Shown here one piece after another: positions 11,173 through 23,045 of a DNA stretch of 64,000 bases (the stretch's first letter is position 1; every line of letters starts with the position of its first letter). Origin of the DNA: Chrysopilus asiliformis. Its lineage: Eukaryota; Arthropoda; Insecta; Diptera; Rhagionidae. The notes beneath the pieces are model-generated. The model searched no databases and had not been told where the DNA came from. It saw only the letters and a program-made list of their open reading frames with translations. Both the position numbers and the translations under genes were made by a program. Location: the NCBI GenBank assembly GCA_964034945.1, contig OZ035962.1:101006284-101070283 (forward strand), read 5' to 3'.

Positions 11173-11775
11173 TATAGATGGGATCAAAGTTTTCGGCTGT
11201 ATTAGCCGTCGTAGCAACATGTCTACTGTTAGAAAAAGAGACATTTTTATATTTTTAGAAAAATATGCAAATGAGATTTTTAAAAAAGTAATAAATATTA
11301 TTATTAATTATTAAGTAAAAGTTATTAAATATTTAAAAAATGGAAAAAAAATTTCCCACGCCGGGAATCGAACCCGGGCCTTCTGGGTGAAAGCCAGATA
11401 TCCTAGCCACTAGACCACGTGGGATATGAGTGTCTTTTAACCAATTGTGTAATTCTGGTTGAGAGAACTGATTTAGATGCAGTTCCTTAGTTTTAAAATT
11501 AAATTTAATTAAAATCTTCTTCAGGTGACAAAATAAACGCAACTGATAAATATTAATGATAAAAAACCTTTTTGGTTTTTAGATTTTATTGTTTAGCTCT
11601 CAAATAGTTGCAAGAAACTGAGTTTTAGACATTATAAAAGTTACTAAGGAAGTGGAATTCAAAAAAGTATTCAAGGATAAAATAAACTATTAGAAATTAA
11701 ATAAATATTATTGACTAATAATAATTTGTTGTTATTAAAGATAAGAAAGCTCAATAAAATGTGAAGCGGTATCAA
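11173..11775 (-). repeat. Inverted copy of 12048-12640 (left copy 2)
   Basis: Read on the minus strand this matches the plus strand from about 12048 to about 12640, with the tRNA-Glu gene in the middle. Identity is high around and upstream of the tRNA and lower downstream of it. It overlaps in content with left copy 1: both contain the tRNA 3' half and its flank. Confidence 0.85.
11353..11424 (-). tRNA. tRNA-Glu (anticodon TTC)
   Basis: A 72-nt cloverleaf with the standard eukaryotic tRNA-Glu text (GGTCTAGTGGCTAGGATATC in the D arm, CTTTCACC across the anticodon, GGTTCGATTCC in the T arm). The acceptor stem TCCCACG pairs perfectly with CGTGGGA, discriminator A. A T8 run directly downstream is the Pol III terminator. 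It decodes GAA/GAG codons. This copy looks fully functional. Confidence 0.93.
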
Positions 11776-11781
11776 CAATTG

Positions 11782-11822
11782 GTGAAAGCCAGATATCCTA
11801 GCCACTAGACCATGTGGGATAT
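11782..11822 (-). pseudogene. 5' half of tRNA-Glu
   Basis: The text matches tRNA-Glu from its first base (TCCCACATGGTCTAG) to just past the anticodon (GGCTTTCACC), then switches to the sequence that begins the arms of the inverted repeat. One change (CGTG to CATG) lies in the acceptor region. It sits in the spacer between the two arms and mirrors the 3' half kept at 9787. Confidence 0.8.
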
Positions 11823-12047
11823 ACGAGTTAGTCTGGCCAGCGTACGATCCACGGAATATACTTTAAAAACAACTTTTTTTTGATAAAACGTATGCACATG
11901 GCCGAAAACAAAAAATAAAAACATAAAAATTATTAATATTACTGTTTGAGAATCGATAAAATAGTTCATAAATGAATAAATCTTGAATTTAAAGAGTTTT
12001 CCTAATATATTCTTTAACACAACTGATTGAAATTTACTTTGAAATTA

Positions 12048-13036
12048 TTGATACCGCTTCACATTTTATTGAGCTTTATTATCTTTAATAACAACAAATT
12101 ATTATTAGTCAATAATATTTTTTTTATTTCTAATAGTTATCATTTCATACTTTTTTGAATTCCACTTCCTCAGTAACTTTTATAATGTCTAAAACTCAGT
12201 TTCTTGCAACTATTTGAGAGCTAAACAATAAAATCTAAAAACCAAGAAGGTTTTTTATCATTAATATTTATCAGTTGCGTTTATTTTGTCACCTGAAGAA
12301 GATTTTAATTAAATTTAATTTTAAAACTAAGGAACTGCATCTAAATCAGTTCTCTCAACCAGAATTACACAATTGGTTAAAAGACACTCATATCCCACGT
12401 GGTCTAGTGGCTAGGATATCTGGCTTTCACCCAGAAGGCCCGGGTTCGATTCCCGGCGCGGGAAGTTTTTTTTCCCTTTTTTTTAATAATATTTAATAAT
12501 TATTTTCTTAATTATTTTTTTAAAAATCTTGTTTGCATATTTTCCTAAAATTATAGAGACATTTCTTTTTCTAACAGTAGATATGTTGCTACGGCGTCTA
12601 AAACCGAGAATCTTTGATCCCATTTCGTATTAAACGTGATTCGAATAATCAACCCAAGACAAATGAAATACAAGCTAACTTCGTACTTTGTTCCCCAGTT
12701 AATACTTGTTAAAAAAAAAACTGGTAAGGCACCATTCTTTGTCAATGGAGATCGCCACAACAAATGGTAAAATGAGAGAGAAAAAATGATTAATGCTGAG
12801 CTACTGAAATACCGTAAGTAAACAATTTAAAAAAAAAACAACAAATATAATCTTACAAAAATGATTTATCAACTTTTTGGCGTTCGTTTTAAGATTAAAA
12901 AAATAATCGCTTTGAGAATACACCCATACCTCGATTTACACGATTTTTTTTGCACGATTTCGAAAAAACTCGGTTTTTTTTTTGCAAAATTCTATGTCCG
13001 TTTTACAAGGATTACATTTTGTACACGATCCAACAT
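12048..13036 (+). repeat. Right arm of the tRNA-Glu inverted repeat
   Basis: Matches, in inverted orientation, left copy 2 (first part, tRNA upstream flank and gene) and left copy 1 (tRNA 3' half and downstream flank). Open frames here and in the left copies are mirror images of one another and are not genes. Confidence 0.85.
12393..12464 (+). tRNA. tRNA-Glu (anticodon TTC), one acceptor mismatch
   Basis: Same 72-nt sequence as the gene at 11353-11424 except in the 3' acceptor strand (CGCGGGA instead of CGTGGGA), which makes an A-C mismatch at the fifth acceptor pair. The A and B boxes and a downstream T8 run are intact. It is probably still transcribed; whether it is charged normally is uncertain. 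Confidence 0.88.
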
Positions 13037-13120
13037 TTTTGTTTCATTAAAACTTTTAATTTAAATCCATAATATTTTTCGTATATTGGTTGGACGGCGT
13101 ATTTAACGCTTAAATCTCAA

Positions 13121-13505
13121 CTCAATGACCATGTTCAGATGGGTTGAAATAGTCCGCCTAAATAGGACGGATGGAATATTGCTCGTCAAATTGAGACTAT
13201 TTGAACCAGTAGCTGTGAGCAATCAGACTGGCGTGAAACATTTGGGAAACGGAACATTTCTAAAGAATTGCAAGTAATACGTGGCTGCTCTGCGACGTGT
13301 TGCATCGAAGACGATCGAAACAATAATGACAGTGGAACACATTCAGTGTGGCAGCCAACCAATCAGAGCACGACAGGCGGAACTCTGAGAACGGAGATTT
13401 TAGTTTTGAGGATTATTTTCCTATCAGCAGTCCCACTTTTGCCCTAATGTTGCTAGTTTCTGTCCTATTTAGGCGGACTATTTCAACCAATGTGAACAGG
13501 CTCAA
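13121..13505. mobile_element. MITE, about 385 bp
   Basis: Inverted ends share GGTTGAAATAGTCCGCCTAA, continuing ATAGGAC, with outer flank ATGTTCAGATG / TGTTCACATTG. About 55 bp of terminal inverted repeat, no coding frame. Confidence 0.75.
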
Positions 13506-14667
13506 TTAGATAAAATTTGTGATTTTTTTCATGGCCCGCCATTGAAATATCCCGTGAACACAACATTTGCAGAATTTTTTTGATGTCTTTGGCAAAACAG
13601 CTCGGAAAAAGTGTTATCATATCGCGTTTTGACAGATAGTGTTTTTAATTCAAAAAGATTTGCCAACGGCGCTTTAGTTTTCATTGCTGGTTTTACAATT
13701 TCCGTCGCCATTATTTATGAAATGTAAAGAGCGAGAAAAATAAGTAATTTTCGCTTGTGATTGTGTAGCACTTGATTTATATCTTTGCGCCGCACTTTTT
13801 TTTAAATTTTGCGTGCGGCGCATATTTCTTTATCATTTATCCTTGGTTTTCGTCCAAATAAAAATTTTCTTTCTATAAAATGTTGTCTCGTTGGTATTCC
13901 GTTTTTGTCAACCACACCCGCACCCCCTGCTCTCATCTTATCCGGAATGATAAAAAAAGCAATAAAGGCATCATAATCTTAATGCATATAGTTGAAAAAT
14001 ACCTTTTTGACGATTTCAGAGATTGACACATTTTTACTTTTCCTGACTAAGGTGAACGCGTGCCTAGCATAGACTAAATTTTTCCACAGGAAGCCAATTA
14101 CCCCGTACGCAAGTCAACCACTTTTACTCAATTTTTCTTATAATTTAGCTAAAGATTTGAAGTTATTGAATTTGGTGGTTTTCACCTGACGGTTAATACA
14201 AAATAAAATGAAAAATTTATACGTATGCTTTTTCGTTTTTTTTAAATGTACAACAGTCTAAAAAATCCTTCATTTTTTCATTTCAAATTCCAAAACTTCA
14301 ATCAACACAATATTAAGGTAGAAACTGAAATATTCTAAAGAAAAAATATTAAAGATTGACAATTCACAAAATACGAACAAAGTGATAAGAGCAAAGTGAA
14401 ACTTAAAAAATAAACATATTCTTGTGTGTTATTTACCAAATTTCCCTGAAAATTCCAATAAACCTCAACTTCCTCAATCGCAAAAAAATTAATTGTTTGA
14501 TCCAATTATGTCGAATTTGATGAATGATGTGCAAACCGAATGCGGCATACATTCAACTCAATCAATTTAACACATAAAAAAAACTTGTAGCACAAGAAAT
14601 TAACATGCGAATAGAAGAATTTATGCTCACATCAATTCATGATATGCAGATGAAACTCCAGTAATAA
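13506..14667. other. No gene seen; dispersed repeat
   Basis: 13660-13790 matches 52100-52200 (shared text includes TTTTACAATTTCCGT and GCCATTATTTATG), so at least this part is a dispersed repeat. The remainder is AT-rich without supported features. Confidence 0.45.
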
Positions 14668-15036
14668 TTTGAAAATCATCTCGATCATTCAATCGAAGAA
14701 GAAAGGCGTTGTCCACGATCATCCTCACTGCGCATCTTCAAAGGCGAAGAAGAGTTCATATTTGATCGATATAACGATCAATCGAGAGATCAACTTGAAC
14801 CGACTGACCTACTGACTGACCAACGTATATGCTGCACCTTCAGCCACTACTTAACTGACCAAACCAACAGAAGACATGCTCCAGTGGTCACAAAGACGAA
14901 CCAACGAAATCAATGGGAAACGAAGATCGCAAAGTTGAAAAATGTTATCAGAAATCAAAACCACAACAACGTGGTGGTCAGTGAGTTGGACCACTGCGTT
15001 CAACCCTCTCGGAAGCTGAATGGAATTGGTCCATTC
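14668..15036 (+). other. Open frame of 123 codons without an ATG
   Basis: Between stops at 14665 and 15037 the plus strand is open for 123 codons and is less AT-rich than its surroundings. It encodes charged text such as RIFKGEEEFIFDRYNDQSRD and later TKTNQRNQWETKIAKLKNV. No ATG, no clear splice acceptor at its left edge and no known domain. A strong donor-like CA|GTGAGT lies at about 14989, but it does not join in frame to the candidate exon at 15133. This could be part of the same gene, an old exon, or non-coding RNA. Confidence 0.25.
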
Positions 15037-15132
15037 TGAAGATGCTTTTACATCACGAATCACCGTGCAAAAGCCACATTTCCATATGATAGAAAGCAGA
15101 GATCTTATGCCAATTCTTTTCCACTTTTACAG

Positions 15133-15465
15133 AATGTTGCTATCTGCCAACGTTTAACTCTTTCTTACCTGTTCGACATTAACCCAGACCATGATTTGCA
15201 GAGTCTCCAGCTAGCGATATCACCTCTCGATGGATCCGCGGAGCCCAGTCTGCATCTGCAACTTGAACCGATCGCACGTGGTTCCCTTTCAACGGTCGAA
15301 ATTTCAAATCTTCAGAAGTTAATCGCGGATCGTGTGAAATTGCATCCCGTTGTTAGTGGATGGATCGATGGATTGCTGACGTCTATTGCAGCTACCTGTC
15401 CATCGGTATCATCTTCGTGTATTTTACCTGACCGACTATCGAGAATTTTTAGTGTACTTCATTGA
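15133..15465 (+). CDS. Candidate 3'-terminal exon of an unrecognised gene
   Basis: A pyrimidine-rich acceptor (TTTTCCACTTTTACAG) ends at 15132. From 15133 in phase 0 there are 110 open codons up to TGA at 15463-15465, followed 40 nt later by AATAAA (15505-15510). The frame starts NVAICQRLTLSYLFD and includes GSLSTVEISNLQKLIADRVK and GWIDGLLTSIAATC. There are no known motifs, membrane segments or repeats; several predicted helices are possible. I do not recognise it. The three coinciding signals (acceptor, long frame, poly(A) signal) and the even codon composition are the case for a real exon. The upstream exon is not identified; the open frame at 14668-15036 is the nearest candidate. Confidence 0.4.
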   Translation, partial: NVAICQRLTLSYLFDINPDHDLQSLQLAISPLDGSAEPSLHLQLEPIARGSLSTVEISNLQKLIADRVKLHPVVSGWIDGLLTSIAATCPSVSSSCILPDRLSRIFSVLH

Positions 15466-15504
15466 AACCATCCGAGTGTATGTTCCACTTTAACACGGAT
15501 AAGA

Positions 15505-15510
15505 AATAAA
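15505..15510 (+). promoter_or_regulatory. Polyadenylation signal AATAAA
   Basis: AATAAA 40 nt after the stop codon of the candidate exon, on the same strand. Confidence 0.4.
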
Positions 15511-16248
15511 GTGAAGTGCAGTTCAGGTGTACGATCAGCCCGTATTTGGCTATGCGGGAAGTAGTCAATCGTTATTTACAAATTAATTTGTTTAATCTCT
15601 CATTACTGTTTACAATCACAATTAAGCCAATAGAGTTTATTATTATGCTGGGTATTATGTTGTAATACAGTAGAATCGGATTTTATGCTGAATTCGTGAT
15701 GCCAGGGCGATGATCGTGGGCTAAATTAATACTAACTGACAAGTTGTGCCACTACCTGAAATCATTATTTTGTTTTCGTTCATATGTTAATCGATGCCAT
15801 TTGTTTTATTTTGTCAAGTTTATTTTTTTGTTTACGGAAATCGCTGTATTGTTATTGTGAGGAGATCATTGGATTAAGAAAATATTTCACTAAGTTGGCG
15901 GGTATGTATTCTATATTATAAATTTAAAAAAAAACTCATATCTTTAAAAGGATAGAACATTTTCAAAAACTCCAAAAATATTTTGAATATTTTAAAATAT
16001 AATTTTTAATAAAACTTTTAATGAAATCATATTTTTATGGGAATTAAAATTAATTGTTTTGATATTTTTCTGATTTTTAAAGAAGATTGTTTTTGGTTTT
16101 ATAAAAACGCTTTTTGATGCGGCAATTTTTCAGATTACAAATATTTCTCCAAATGTTTTTAACACACTTTCGCAAGAAAAAAAATTTAATATACATTTTT
16201 ACATATATCAGAAACTTTTGATCAAAATGTTTAATTTTATTTAAAATA
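15511..16248. other. No gene seen
   Basis: Even-composition DNA to about 15900, then AT-rich. No repeats or frames supported. Confidence 0.5.
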
Positions 16249-16704
16249 AAAACATAATAAAAGCTACAGTTACCAGGGGCCAATCATCAAATACTCTATA
16301 TGACAGACAAAATGTTTGTTTTAAAAAATCAGTTTGTATAGGAGAGGTGGAAAGGAGTGGTCCGATTGGATTTTGGTGTGTGGAACGGTTAGAAATCATG
16401 TTCTAAACACATTTTACCTTAATAAATGTTTCAATACGACTCACCATTTTCGAGAAAATAGAAAGAAAAATTCAATTTGTATGCGAGAGGGGAGAAGCAG
16501 TGGTCCGATTGGATTTTAATGTATGGATGAGTTATATAAAATCCTATTCTAAATACATTTTGCCTTTATAAATTTTTTAATATGACTCATCGTTTTCGAG
16601 AAAATCGCAAAAAACTGTGTGTAGTTCATTTTTGTGTCCGATGATCGTTTACAAACGATATACTAAATCTAATATACTCTTATATGGTTTTCATATAGAG
16701 TATA
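16249..16704 (-). mobile_element. Helentron-associated element, family 2
   Basis: The 3' end is at the left: on the minus strand it finishes ATTGGCCCCTGGTAACTGTA, GCTTTTATTATG and T. The 5' end at the right starts TATACTCTATATG and has GAGTATATTAGATTTAGTAT a little further on. The subterminal pair TACTCTATATG / CATATAGAGTA is inverted. The (GTCY)n core of other copies is absent here. Structure fits the known HINE group (DINE-1, mini-me). Confidence 0.65.
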
Positions 16705-17350
16705 AATACTTAGATTAATCCAACAAGTGGTGAAATAATACATTTCATACATAACTATACCTTTTATTTGATCAAAAATTAAACACAAGACTCCCGGCTA
16801 ATTAAATCGAAGAAAAAAAAGTTTTTGATAACTTTCCAATTTTGGATATTAAAAATTTGTTATTCTGACATGACCTTCGCTAAAATTTTGTGTAATTTAA
16901 TCAAAATAAAATACCATAGATTTTTTAGATAGGCTGTTTTTTACCTATGATTATCAGTTTTATGGAGAATATTGTGTAGGTATCTTAATGGAGATTTTTT
17001 TTTAAATTACCCAAAAAAATGTCAGACGTAAAAAAGGAATAAAATTTACAGAAAATTTCTGCAATTGAAAGGTACTTATTTTTTGCGGTATAACAAGGTG
17101 CTAACTGGTGCAAAACGAACAATGTTTACATCAAAAATAGTCAATTTTTAACTTTTTAAGTTAATTTTTTTAATAAATAAAATTTACAATAAGCAATTGA
17201 TTATTCAAAATCTTTTTTTTTTTTTTAAATCTATTTTTTTTAGTCTAAATGTAGCTTTTAATTGCTCAATTTGGGTTTTAAAAATTTTTTGATGAAAAGA
17301 TTACTTCAATTCAATTTGTCAGGAACGCGGATTGAAATTTACTACACAAA

Positions 17351-17495
17351 ATCCGAGAACTAATTGGGACAGAAAATAAAAACTTAAATAACAGACTCGA
17401 AAACCCGTGAACTAATCTGGATAGAAAATAAAAACTTAACAAACAGACTCGAAAACCAGAGAACTGATTGGAACAGAAAATAAAAACTTAACTCC
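17351..17495. repeat. Tandem repeat, unit about 60 bp, 2.5 copies
   Basis: The text GAAAATAAAAACTTAA recurs three times, each preceded by a variant of GAACTAATTGGGACA and followed by CAGACTCGAAAACC. Confidence 0.75.
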
Positions 17496-17585
17496 AATCA
17501 TATTCAGAAAAGAGAACAGGATTGCATGATATTTTTTTGAAAATTGCTGAGCAAAGATTTAATAGGAATAAAAGCTTTCCAATAA

Positions 17586-17862
17586 AAACATAACAAAACC
17601 TTTAATTGCTAATTTGGCAATTATTGAAAAGCCGTATGGTGATATGGCATTGTTCGAAGTTTAAGTGAACGGCGAACAGTTGTATCAAAATTCCACTTTG
17701 AAGTCAAACTTTTCAATAAGATTTTTTAAAATTTATTCCAATCGGATTTTGATGTATGGGAGATTTATGTAGAATCATATCCTAAATAACTTTTGTTCTA
17801 GCACTTTTTTGATAAGATGCACCGTTTTTGAGATATTCACAAAAAAATTTTTCGTTATTATG
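17586..17862 (-). mobile_element. Truncated Helentron-associated element, family 1
   Basis: The 3' part only, on the minus strand: stem-loop (ATTGCTAATTTGGCAAT), subterminal repeat GCCGTATGGTG (as CACCATACGGC) and the conserved stretch ATAAGATGCACCGTTTTTGAG. The (GTCY)n core and the 5' end are missing. Four flank-to-flank copies exist elsewhere in the window. Confidence 0.7.
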
Positions 17863-20800
17863 TTCACCTAATATGTAGAAACATAAAACTATTTGAGGCT
17901 GCTTACATCTGAGACTTTATGGAGTGAATTATATTACGTGACACAAAAATCCAGAAGTTAGGACACAAATTTCAGAAGTTTATTCCGCTAGAAATTCGAA
18001 TGCTGAGAACTTCTCTTGAGCGAACTTCTTCTGCAATAGATAAATACACAATTTAATTTTCTCGACCTCCGGGATTTACATTACTTTGAATTATTGTAAA
18101 TTTGAATAATTTCGGGCTACAGGTCAAATTGGAATATTTTTGTTTCTATCGAAACCGTCTTAGATGAATAAGTGCCGCAAAATAAGTTTTAAGTGAAAAA
18201 TTCCGACAAAAATTGCAAATGTAAACTGTCCCTTACAAAACAATTTTTGTAAAACACCCTTCTCTTTTTAAATCAAAATAAATTTATATTTTTATTATTC
18301 TCGAAACTCTTATAAATTTTGCAACAATAGATTGGTCAACCTAAATTTTTAAAATCTATATTTCATGTGGTTAGACTATAAACCTTTCTAGGTAATAGAA
18401 ACTTTCCAGTTACAAAGGGTTAATTTTAAAAAAAAATAACATAAGATCTGTGGTACAAATAAACCCAACTCACTATACGTGGGGTTCTTCAAAGTGATCA
18501 AATTTAATGATCGTCTATGAAGTGAAAAAAAATTCTGGTGCACCACAATATAAACTTGATCGTCTATCACGTATGTAATGGATCGATATTGCACTACTTT
18601 ACGTTTATACTCATCATGTTTCCCAACTTTATAAGATCAATAACCATCTGGTTAGATCCAGCCATCAAGTTAATAACTCTAGTATTTTGTGGTAAAGTGC
18701 ATGATTTTTATTGATCGCGAAAGATCGCAAAAGATTGCAGTTGATTGCTAGATTCAGTGATCGGTCATAGAAGACCGATGGTGCATTTTCATCTTTGATA
18801 CCAACAATTATTCCAATTATAGCGATCGGTTTATAATTAAATGTAGAATTTTGTAATTATTTTACCGGTTGAATTGATATTCACTTTCTAATCGAGATTA
18901 GCATTGTTTCAAGAAATATCGCATGTTTTTCTCTTACAAAATGCTAGCAAAATTTTTGAGGAAGTCACCTTAACGAACTTTGAATTTCCACCACGTGCGA
19001 CAACAACTGCCAGACCACCTAAAACTCTTTCTTTAACATGAACCAGTTTTATAATAGTTTTCATAATTGTCATGCAACTATATATCAAATTTAGTATTAA
19101 GCGTGACATGAAATTTCTTGCACTTTCATTAAAACGTGAAAAAAAAAAATAAAAAGTTGGTGAAAATAGCCCACGTATACTCTCATGAGCAAGAAATTTT
19201 ATAATGTCCAGTTGAATAACTGCAATATGGTGGTCAGTTCGAGTAATTTTCTTTTTTTTCTAATCGTTTTTCTACAATTAAGACAAGAGAGTCATTTAAT
19301 TTTTTCTATACAGGTTGCATTATTAGTTTAATGACCGCAAGTGTATTACCTTTGAGGTCAAGTCATCAACATAGAAAACGCTTTGATTTCATTCATTCGG
19401 TTTTATTTTTTTTAATATAAAGAAAATTGTAGAAACTATCGCATTCGCGGAGAAAATAATTATTAGTTGATTCAACTACGTTTGGTGATTAACCAACAGT
19501 ATAATGAAAAAGGTGAAATCAACTACGAACGTTGTTGACTGAAAGATCATGAAAATTGTTCGATTTGAACACAAACGTGGTTGATTTAAGTACGGATTCG
19601 TGACAATTTGACCACGACACAAGAATAAACTGAAGTAAAACAACTCAAAAAAAAAAAAATGTTTCAATGGTTGACTGAGCAGTTTTTTGCCTTCCTTTAT
19701 AGTTCTTATGCCGCATGTACACCGGAATTGTTGAATAGTTCACAAAACCAATTAAAGTTGATACTTGATTTTACGAATTAATTGCTTGTTGCACAAACAG
19801 AGTTTTTATTAAAATTATAAAAACCAGTTTTTCTCTCTTAGCCCACCCAGGCCTCACAAATGATTTTGATAGCAGCAAGAGTTAGTTTAAAATTTATAAA
19901 CTTTTCCGAAATTTAAAGGTGATACTACCTTCTACATTTGATTACTTATTCACTTTTTACAACAGTTTTAAATGGTTTTGATTGACATATTTTTTTTAGA
20001 TCAACAATAAGCCCTACAACTTCATACTAAAAATTTCCTGAGGGCAAAGCAAAAAATAATGACAGAAATTAACGTTAAGATTGAAAACGTACGTTACTAT
20101 GGGCGTACACGGAGCAACTTTCGGGCATCAGGATGCCGCAACTTTACCAAATTGTGGGAAAGAAACGAGTTCGGCAAGAGGGGAAAAGTTGCCACTCGAA
20201 AAGTGTTCTTCTCATAGATATACTAGATCGCTCGATTTGCTGTCTCAAATGGTCCCATTTCAATACAGTTCAGTGAATCAAAACGAGTCAAGTAAGAGCA
20301 AGATAACCGTATGAAAATAAATATAGTCCTCTCGCTTAAACCGTGAGCTGTCAAAGGAAAATAGACTTTCGGAATGGTGTTGGCGCCTAAAGTTATTTGT
20401 TTGCGCCTAAAGTTAGTCTCAAACTTGTGAAATTTGAATTTCGCGGCAAACTAAATTTGAATTTCGCGACCTTATACAGTTCAGTGGATGCGTTCAAGTA
20501 CGATAAAGAGGGAAATACTTTTGGGACAATTTTTCAGCAGAGCTTTGTATGGTGGCAGTTGTTCTATGTTATATAGTTCTGTGGTTCTTCTCGTCTTCTT
20601 TTACGCACACAAACGAAGTCGCTCGTGTAGCACGTCAGCATGCATGTGTGCGTAATTTCATCGAGTCAGTCGGTGCTTAGCCACCGACTCGTAAACATAT
20701 CCCAAATAAACAAAAATTGAATGCAAATAGTGAAATACCAGTTCCAGGTAGTTTTATTTTTCAGATAGGTAGGAAAGAGTAAGTGCCATAACAAATTACC

Positions 20801-23045
20801 AGTCCTTATTCTTCTATTGTTGGCAGTTTTTATTGTGGCAATTGATGTTGGCTCGGTGCTAGCTAGAAAGGGAATGAGCTGGAAATACAACACATATATG
20901 AGAACCACACACACATGAGCGATCGCTTGTTGTAAACAAGTTTTTCCTACTAAAAAGTGAAGAAGCGTGTACGTCGGAAAGGCATTTTGAAGACCAAAAG
21001 TTGCCGCGACGAGATGAACCGTGTGCGGTGGCTCTTAAAATACTTGACACCTGATTTAACCACGAAAGCCTGCGCCCCTCTGATTGCTTCGGAAACCAAC
21101 TACACTCCATGGGTCAGCCTATTAATTCCTGTTGGCCTTCAGCCAATTTTTGCCGATTTCACCGAAAATCGGTAGAAATCTTATGAAAATCTCTTCAGCG
21201 TTTCAGAAGATAGCAGGGAAGGGAGAGGGGAGACGCAGGAAACGATGTGGATAAATTTATATGAGAAGGCATTTTTTAAGGCACGACCTATCAAATGGTA
21301 GAAAGCCGATCAAAATCTCACTCGCGTTCCAGGGTTAAGAAGCAGAAGGGTTGACGGGTAATAATTTTAGTAATAAATAGTAATTTTACGGATAGTAATA
21401 AGTAGTAACTTTTAAAGATATTATATAATTGACCTAAAAAACACCCTTATTAAGACACAAACTTGAGGTAGAAACAAGTTTTATTTTTCCATTCAGGTCA
21501 TATTCAAAAAAAAACATTTGAGTTTAGCATTTAAACATTTTACATACTTTATTCGCAACATTATAGTCATAAAGGATCAATTATTATAAAAGTCGATGAA
21601 TAATTCAGTATTACGGTAAAGATATATTTAATCTCTTTCAGCTTACGCGACATTACGTGTACATCAGAACACTGTGACTTAACATCTCTGTCGTGACCTT
21701 TGGCTGTGAAATGGTGAGATGTTGAAATGTTGGACCATAAACAAACCATAAAGCCATTAAATGATCCAACAAAACATCGTGTGTATCAAACCAGTCCTAA
21801 GAATTTAATTCAGTATCCATTGATGATGTCAAAGAACATCTATCTATGTTGACATGGGATTACTTTGGAGAAATTACTATTTCTTATAATATTTTCGCCT
21901 CGATTGACAATTTTGACCTAAAAAGGTGTGCGGAAAAGTATCACAAAGTCCTATCAGCATTTTCATATGGAAACCAAAAGTAAGCCGGCAATCTGGGGGC
22001 CCAACTTGTATTCTAAAACTCAGTCCAACTGGCAACCTGTTTTAATCTCCAGACGAAAATCGTGTTAAAATATCGAGTCAAGTTTATTGGGCGAGATTTT
22101 CATAGAGACTCGTCGTCTTTAACCCATTTAGGCAGCAGGTTTTGCATTATTGAAGGCCTCAATCTACTTGCACGCGGCAAACTACAGAGATAAGAAACGA
22201 AGTGTGTTCCTTTAAGAACTTCGCCATTCTTTAATGAAAACTGAATGCTCTGACAGTTTGTTTTTGCCTCATTTCTCAAATGCACCTGAAATCGCAAACC
22301 TACTTGTGAGTGGGAAGACGGGCAATTTGTTTAATGTTTAATGTAGTCTGAGGAGGATAGTTGCGAAACAGGATGTCAATTGAATGTAAGCATTGGGAAC
22401 ATGACATAAATAGTATATATTTTGCCCAATAACTTGACTATTCTGGAGTTTACTATGGCAGAAAAAAACAACTGCAGAAAACTAGATTTACATTAAAGTG
22501 AAATTAACCCAATAGCAGATTCATTTATCTTATTAGCAATAAAACTGGAATATTTACGAAATTAGAATTGCAATTTAATTACATTAATGTTTAGGTTTCA
22601 TTTATAAATCATTTACGAGCCATCAATTAATTTTAATGCGTACTTTGAGATGGTTGAGTCCGGACTTTTTTAGTTTAACTTTTTGCTTTATTTCTGCTTT
22701 GATAAAATAACAATTTAGACAAAAGTAAGTCTAGGGGTCGAAACGCAAAAATCCCCCAAAAATCCGCCCGTTCCATTGGGGATAAAAATTGTGGGACAAC
22801 GCTATGTGGTCAAGAATTGACCCACAAATGCAGCTATAGATACACAATACGAAAATAAATTAATTCATTGGCTTTGGTATGATATGGCTTCAAATAAATA
22901 GTGGTATGTTCGAAATAAACAGTGTTGATTTAATCAACAAATCAACAAAGTTTTGGCAAAAACAGCACATATCGAGATGTGGTAGTAAAAATCTAATCAC
23001 AAAGCAGCGAAATTGCACAATTAATAAACTCTTAGGATAAAAACT
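17863..23045. other. Long intergenic stretch without supported genes
   Basis: AT-rich with no frame over 83 codons that looks coding. Small features only: a hairpin GAGTCAGTCGGTGCTTAGCC with its complement near 20660-20690, and short direct repeats of GCGCCTAAAGTTA and TTTGAATTTCGCG at 20385-20475. 18600-19700 and 20050-20950 have mixed composition and could hold regulatory DNA, but nothing specific can be named. Confidence 0.4.

Noticed and set aside
12275..12496. Frames that occur twice in mirror image (also 11333-11542, 9161-9388/12861-13064, 9485-9676/12551-12763)
   Set aside because: They are produced by the tRNA-Glu inverted repeat; two of them run straight through the tRNA gene.
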